Below are positions 60,677-64,000 of a stretch of DNA of 64,000 bases, piece by piece (the stretch's first letter is position 1; every line of letters begins with the position of its first letter). The notes under the pieces are model-generated. The model had not been told where the DNA came from, made no database searches, and saw only the letters and a program-made list of their open reading frames with translations. This DNA comes from Mongoliimonas terrestris. GTDB lineage: Bacteria > Pseudomonadota > Alphaproteobacteria > Rhizobiales > Pleomorphomonadaceae. The DNA is taken from positions 248,001 through 312,000 of the forward strand of contig NZ_MSIG01000004.1 in assembly GCF_001927285.1 (NCBI RefSeq). Direction: 5' to 3'. The position numbers and the translations under genes are program-made.

Positions 60677-61504
60677 ATGCCCTCCGAAACCCGCGGCTTC
60701 GGCTTCTACGTGCTGGCGGCCTTCTTCGTCCTCTTCGTGCTCTTCCTCTACGGGCCGCTCTCCACCATCCTGATCCTCTCCTTCCAAGGGCCGGACGGCG
60801 GGCTGACCTTCCCGATGAACGGGGTCTCCACCCGCTGGTTCGCGAACCTCTTCGAGACCCAGGCGGTCGGCGACTTCGGCGGCTCCTTCACCCGCTCCTT
60901 CCTGCTCGGCCTGATGGTGATGGCGACGACCGTGGTGGTCTCGCTCCTCGGCGGGCTCGCCTTCCGGCGGCGCTTCGTCGGCTCCACGGTGCTCTTCTAC
61001 GTGACGATCGCGAGCCTCGTGGTGCCGTCCATCCTGGTGTCGCTCGGCATCGGCCTCCTCTTCCAGGTCACGGGCTTCCGGCCGGCCTGGTACTCGTCCG
61101 GCTTCGGCGCCCACCTCACCTGGACGCTGCCGTTCGGCCTCCTCATCATGTTCGCCGTGTTCAACCGTTTCTCGCCCGCCTACGAGGAGGCGGCGCGCGA
61201 CCTCGGCGCGACGCCCTGGCAGACCTTCGCCCACGTGGTGCTGCCGATGATCACGCCGCCGCTGGTCGGCGTCGGCCTCTTCGGCTTCACGCTCTCCTAT
61301 GACGAGTTCGCCCGCACGCTGATGACCTCCGGCAGCTTCAACACTCTGCCGCTGGAGATCTACGGCATGACCACCAATGTGACGACGCCGGTGCTCTACG
61401 CCCTCGGCACCGTCACCACGGCTTTCTCCTTCGCCATCATCCTGACGGCGCTGATCGCCATCACGATCATCAACCGTCGCCGGCTCACGGCCTCCGGCGC
61501 CTGA
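60677..61504 (+). CDS. ABC transporter permease, PotC-type
   Basis: 275 residues, six helices, EAA loop EAARDLGATPWQTFAHVVLPMITPP. It starts 5 bases after the first permease stop (AGGAG inside the upstream gene) and pairs with it. The next gene, the racemase, begins 49 bases later. Confidence 0.94.
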   Translation: MPSETRGFGFYVLAAFFVLFVLFLYGPLSTILILSFQGPDGGLTFPMNGVSTRWFANLFETQAVGDFGGSFTRSFLLGLMVMATTVVVSLLGGLAFRRRFVGSTVLFYVTIASLVVPSILVSLGIGLLFQVTGFRPAWYSSGFGAHLTWTLPFGLLIMFAVFNRFSPAYEEAARDLGATPWQTFAHVVLPMITPPLVGVGLFGFTLSYDEFARTLMTSGSFNTLPLEIYGMTTNVTTPVLYALGTVTTAFSFAIILTALIAITIINRRRLTASGA

Positions 61505-61553
61505 CCCCTGGCGTCCGGCCACTGACGGGAAGCGCTTGCGCATCGGAATCCCC

Positions 61554-62285
61554 ATGAAGATCCTCGTCGTCAATCCGAACACGACCGCCGCCATGACCGA
61601 GACGGCGGCCGGCGCCGCGCGCTCGGTCGCCGCCGCCGGCACCGTCATCGTGCCGGTGACCGCTGCCCACGGCCCGGCGTCCGTGGAGGGCTATTATGAC
61701 GAGGCGTTCGCGGTGCCCGGCCTGATCGCCGCCATCCGGACAGGGGAGGCGGAGGGCGCCGACGCCGCCATCGTGGCCTGCTTCGACGACACCGGCCTCG
61801 ACGCCGCCCGGGCCTTCGCCACCATCCCGGTGGTGGGCATCTGCGAGGCGGCGCTGCTCGTCGCCGGCCAGATCGCCAAGCGGATCAGCATCGTCACCAC
61901 GCTGTCGCGCTCCATCGTGCCGATCGAGGATCTCGTCAGTCGATACGGCTACGCGGCCCGCGTGCGCGTGCGGGCGTCCGACGTGCCGGTGCTCGCGCTC
62001 GACGATCCGGCCTCGGGTGCGAGAGCCAAGCTCACCGCCGAGATCGAACGGGCCATCGCGGAGGACCGGGCGGAGGCGATCGTGCTCGGCTGCGCCGGCA
62101 TGGCGGATCTTGCCCGCGACCTCACGCGCCACTACGGCCTGCCGGTGGTGGACGGGGTGGCGGCCGCCGTGAAGCAGGCGGAGGCGCTCATCGGCCTCGG
62201 CCTCACCACATCGAAGACCGGCACCTATGCGCCGCCGCCGCCAAAGGTCTATCAAGGGCTGCTCGCCGGCTTCGCGCCGGGCTGA
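61554..62285 (+). CDS. Aspartate/glutamate racemase superfamily, hydantoin-racemase-like
   Basis: 243 residues. MKILVVNPNTTAAM and two catalytic Cys, Cys76 (AAIVACFDDTGLDAAR) and Cys180 (AIVLGCAGMADLA), with ICEAALLVA between them, match the hydantoin racemase branch. It would invert a hydantoin-type or related ureide stereocentre in the cytosol. In the same operon as the importer, it points to uptake of 5-substituted hydantoins or a similar nitrogen compound, though hydantoinase and carbamoylase are not present here. ATG chosen; a TTG at 61536 is possible. Confidence 0.9.
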   Translation: MKILVVNPNTTAAMTETAAGAARSVAAAGTVIVPVTAAHGPASVEGYYDEAFAVPGLIAAIRTGEAEGADAAIVACFDDTGLDAARAFATIPVVGICEAALLVAGQIAKRISIVTTLSRSIVPIEDLVSRYGYAARVRVRASDVPVLALDDPASGARAKLTAEIERAIAEDRAEAIVLGCAGMADLARDLTRHYGLPVVDGVAAAVKQAEALIGLGLTTSKTGTYAPPPPKVYQGLLAGFAPG

Positions 62286-62299
62286 ACCGGAGACCTGCC

Positions 62300-63145
62300 A
62301 TGCCGGATGCCCTGATCCGCCCGCTAACGGCGGACGACCTGGACCAGGCGGTCGCGTGGGCGGCGGCGGAGGGGTGGAACCCCGGCCTTGCCGACGCGCC
62401 GGTCTTCCGGGCCGCGGACCCGGACGGTTTCCTCGGAGTGTTCCTGCCGGACGACAGCCTCGCCGCCTCGATCTCGGTGGTGCGCTACGGCGACCGGTTC
62501 GGCTTCCTCGGCTTCTACATCGTGCGGCCGGACCTTCGGGGCCGCGGCTACGGCTGGCGGCTCTGGCAGGCCGGCATGGCGCACCTCGGTGAGCGCACCG
62601 TCGGCCTCGACGGGGTCGTCGCCCAGCAGGACGCCTACCGCCGCTCCGGCTTCGTCTTTGCCCACCGCAATGTGCGGTTCGGGGGGCCGCTGCCGGTCGC
62701 CGGTCCGCGCCATCCGGCCGTGATGGCGCCGGAAGGCGCGCTCGTCGACGCGGTGGTGGCCTATGACGCGGCGCTCTTTCCTGGCCCGCGGGCGGAGTTC
62801 GTGCGCAGTTGGGTGGCCGGCCCGTCGCGGCGGGCGCTCGCCTATGTGGAGGGTGGCGCGGTCAGGGGCTACGGGGTGATCCGCTCGTGCCGGGAGGGCG
62901 CCAAGATCGGGCCGCTCTTCGCCGACACGCCCGCCATTGCGGCGGCGCTCGCCTCTGGTCTCGCCGGGGTCGCGGCCGGCGGGCCGGTCTTCCTGGATCC
63001 GCCGGAGCCGAACGCCGCGGCTCTGGCGCTCGCGGCGGGGCTCGGCCTTCAGCCGGTGTTCGAGACGGCGCGCATGTACAAGGGACCGCCGCCATCTCTC
63101 GACCTCTCCCGCATCTACGGCATCACCACGTTCGAGCTTGGCTGA
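62300..63145 (+). CDS. Two-domain GNAT acetyltransferase
   Basis: 281 residues with an N-terminal GNAT domain (ADDLDQAVAWAAAEGWNPG, GFLGFYIVRPDLRGRGYGWRLWQAGMAHL with the CoA loop RGRGYG) and a C-terminal GNAT_acetyltr_18-like domain (LVDAVVAYDAALFPGPRAEFVRSWVAG, VRGYGVIRSCREGAKIGPL). The tandem layout (PF00583 + PF18014) is common in alphaproteobacteria; acceptor unknown, small amines likely. It starts 14 bases after the racemase stop and may be the last gene of that operon. Confidence 0.9.
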   Translation: MPDALIRPLTADDLDQAVAWAAAEGWNPGLADAPVFRAADPDGFLGVFLPDDSLAASISVVRYGDRFGFLGFYIVRPDLRGRGYGWRLWQAGMAHLGERTVGLDGVVAQQDAYRRSGFVFAHRNVRFGGPLPVAGPRHPAVMAPEGALVDAVVAYDAALFPGPRAEFVRSWVAGPSRRALAYVEGGAVRGYGVIRSCREGAKIGPLFADTPAIAAALASGLAGVAAGGPVFLDPPEPNAAALALAAGLGLQPVFETARMYKGPPPSLDLSRIYGITTFELG

Positions 63146-63162
63146 GGTTGAGAGATCTGCGG

Positions 63163-63999
63163 TCAGCCTATGCGGGCGGCATTCTTCAGGCGCGTGGCGC
63201 CGGGGATGTCCTGCGTATCCACGTCGATCCGCCGGTACGCCGCCTCGATGAAGCTGTAGACCGCGAAGGCGATCAGGCCGAGGCCGATCACGAGGAGGAT
63301 CCAGGTGCCGGCCGGCATGGTGCGCACGATGTCCAGCACCTCCTTCAGGGTGGGCGGCTGCTCGCCTGTGTCGCTCGCCGTCCAAGCCCGGATCGCCATC
63401 AGCCCGCCGATGATGAAGAAGACGACGCCGCGCGCGATAAGGCCTGCCCGGGCGATCGGCCGGATCCGGTCGCGCGTGTCCGCGTCGGCCTTCAGGTAGC
63501 GCTCGTAGGTGCAGCGGACCGCCTTCACCCCATGCGCGACGGCGACGCCGATGAAGACTGCGGCGAGCAGCCCGGCCACGACCCGGCCGCCGAGGAAGCC
63601 GACCGCCTGCCGCTGCAGGTCCGCCGCGGTTCCGCCGTCCCCACCGCCACCGCCGGCCAACGCCATGCCGAGTGCGGCGCCTGCGGCAGTGAGCGCCAGA
63701 CCGGTGTAGGTGACGGCGGTGACGAGGAAGCCCGCCCGGATGGCGAGGCCCTTCGCGCCGGTGCCGAAGTGATCCGGATCGGCGGTCGCCTGGATGAAGC
63801 GCCAGATGGCGTAGCCGATCAGGCCGAGCGCCAGCACGCCGATGAGGATGGTGCCGAACGGACCGCCGAACACGACCGAAAGCGCGTCGTCCGTGTCTTT
63901 GGTCGCGCCGCTGCCGATGGCGGCCAGCACGGCGAAATAGCCCACGATGGCGTAGACCACGCCCCGGGCCGCATAGCCCCCGCGCGCCAGCATTTCCAT
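63163..63999 (-). CDS. DUF1206 membrane protein, N-terminus possibly cut by the window end
   Basis: 278 residues seen; the first in-frame ATG is the last three bases but one of the window, so a few N-terminal residues may lie outside. Six transmembrane helices in three repeats, each of the pattern ARxGxxARGVVYxIxGxxA (LARGGYAARGVVYAIVGYFA; LAIRAGFLVTAVTYTGLAL; IARAGLIARGVVFFIIGGLMA). DUF1206 has no known function; inner-membrane location. It is convergent with the GNAT gene. Confidence 0.9.
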   Translation of the reverse strand: MEMLARGGYAARGVVYAIVGYFAVLAAIGSGATKDTDDALSVVFGGPFGTILIGVLALGLIGYAIWRFIQATADPDHFGTGAKGLAIRAGFLVTAVTYTGLALTAAGAALGMALAGGGGGDGGTAADLQRQAVGFLGGRVVAGLLAAVFIGVAVAHGVKAVRCTYERYLKADADTRDRIRPIARAGLIARGVVFFIIGGLMAIRAWTASDTGEQPPTLKEVLDIVRTMPAGTWILLVIGLGLIAFAVYSFIEAAYRRIDVDTQDIPGATRLKNAARIG

Positions 64000-64000
64000 G

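Overview
The window is very GC-rich chromosomal DNA of an alphaproteobacterium. Gene content points to the order Hyphomicrobiales (Rhizobiales): an Omp25/31-type outer-membrane protein, a CarB of 1165 residues with the ATP-grasp insertion I associate with this group, a run trxB-lrp-LPS core glycosyltransferase-greA-carB that resembles the rhizobial lps core locus, adjacent dnaG and rpoD, and a mannitol/sorbitol (smo/mtlK) operon. Genus and family cannot be told from the sequence alone. I see no prophage, insertion sequence, integrase or CRISPR array; almost all of it is ordinary core genome with a few small accessory items.

Layout. 0-9.4 kb: Omp25/31-like porin, then a minus-strand group (AIM24 family, YaiI, glutathione transferase, DUF1176, RNase T2 coupled to a small secreted protein, rlmJ), a cold-shock gene, a DUF1499 membrane protein, a 56-aa membrane peptide gene with a long hairpin in its leader, and a degenerate receiver-like protein. 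9.4-17.3 kb: aspartate aminotransferase, YbjJ-like MFS plus DeoR regulator, msrP, a probable anti-Shine-Dalgarno small RNA, LysR, trxB and an Lrp/AsnC regulator. 17.3-28.7 kb: LPS/envelope genes (methyltransferase, ELM1 family, LpsB-like glycosyltransferase), greA, carB, a small HTH protein, a YpfJ-type zinc peptidase, a Tet-like MFS and carA. 28.9-33.6 kb: small membrane and periplasmic proteins, a histidine phosphatase, a 0.6-kb repeat-rich gap, a DUF892 ferritin-like protein, a peptidoglycan-binding protein and YidB. 33.8-41.3 kb: a complete polyol uptake/oxidation operon on the minus strand with its SorC-type regulator and a HAD phosphatase. 41.5-42.7 kb: PrlF-YhaV toxin-antitoxin pair and tRNA-Ile2(CAU). 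43-48.7 kb: MFS, SIMPL protein, nitrilase-superfamily enzyme, NTF2-like protein, YciA thioesterase, two tandem Uma2 nuclease-like genes and HlyU. 48.9-53.4 kb: rpoD and dnaG. 53.5-56.8 kb: amidoligase, small membrane and secreted proteins and a GntR/FCD regulator. 57.1-62.3 kb: a PotABCD-type ABC importer followed by a hydantoin-racemase-like enzyme. 62.3-64 kb: two-domain GNAT and a DUF1206 membrane protein cut close to its start by the window end.

How genes work together. The polyol genes form one coherent pathway: the SmoEFGK ABC importer brings in mannitol/sorbitol-type polyols and MtlK oxidises them; the SorC-type protein, encoded just upstream, has a candidate operator over the smoE promoter. 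The 56-62 kb cluster looks like a regulated importer for an amine- or ureide-like nitrogen compound, with a racemase as the catabolic step. carA and carB together make carbamoyl-phosphate synthetase but are separated here by three unrelated plus-strand or HTH genes.

The items I consider most worth checking are the probable small RNA with twin CCTCCC loops (about 14.0-14.14 kb), the paired hairpin repeats at 31.2-31.5 kb, the 56-aa membrane peptide with its leader hairpin (8.2-8.45 kb), and the RNase T2 plus secreted partner.
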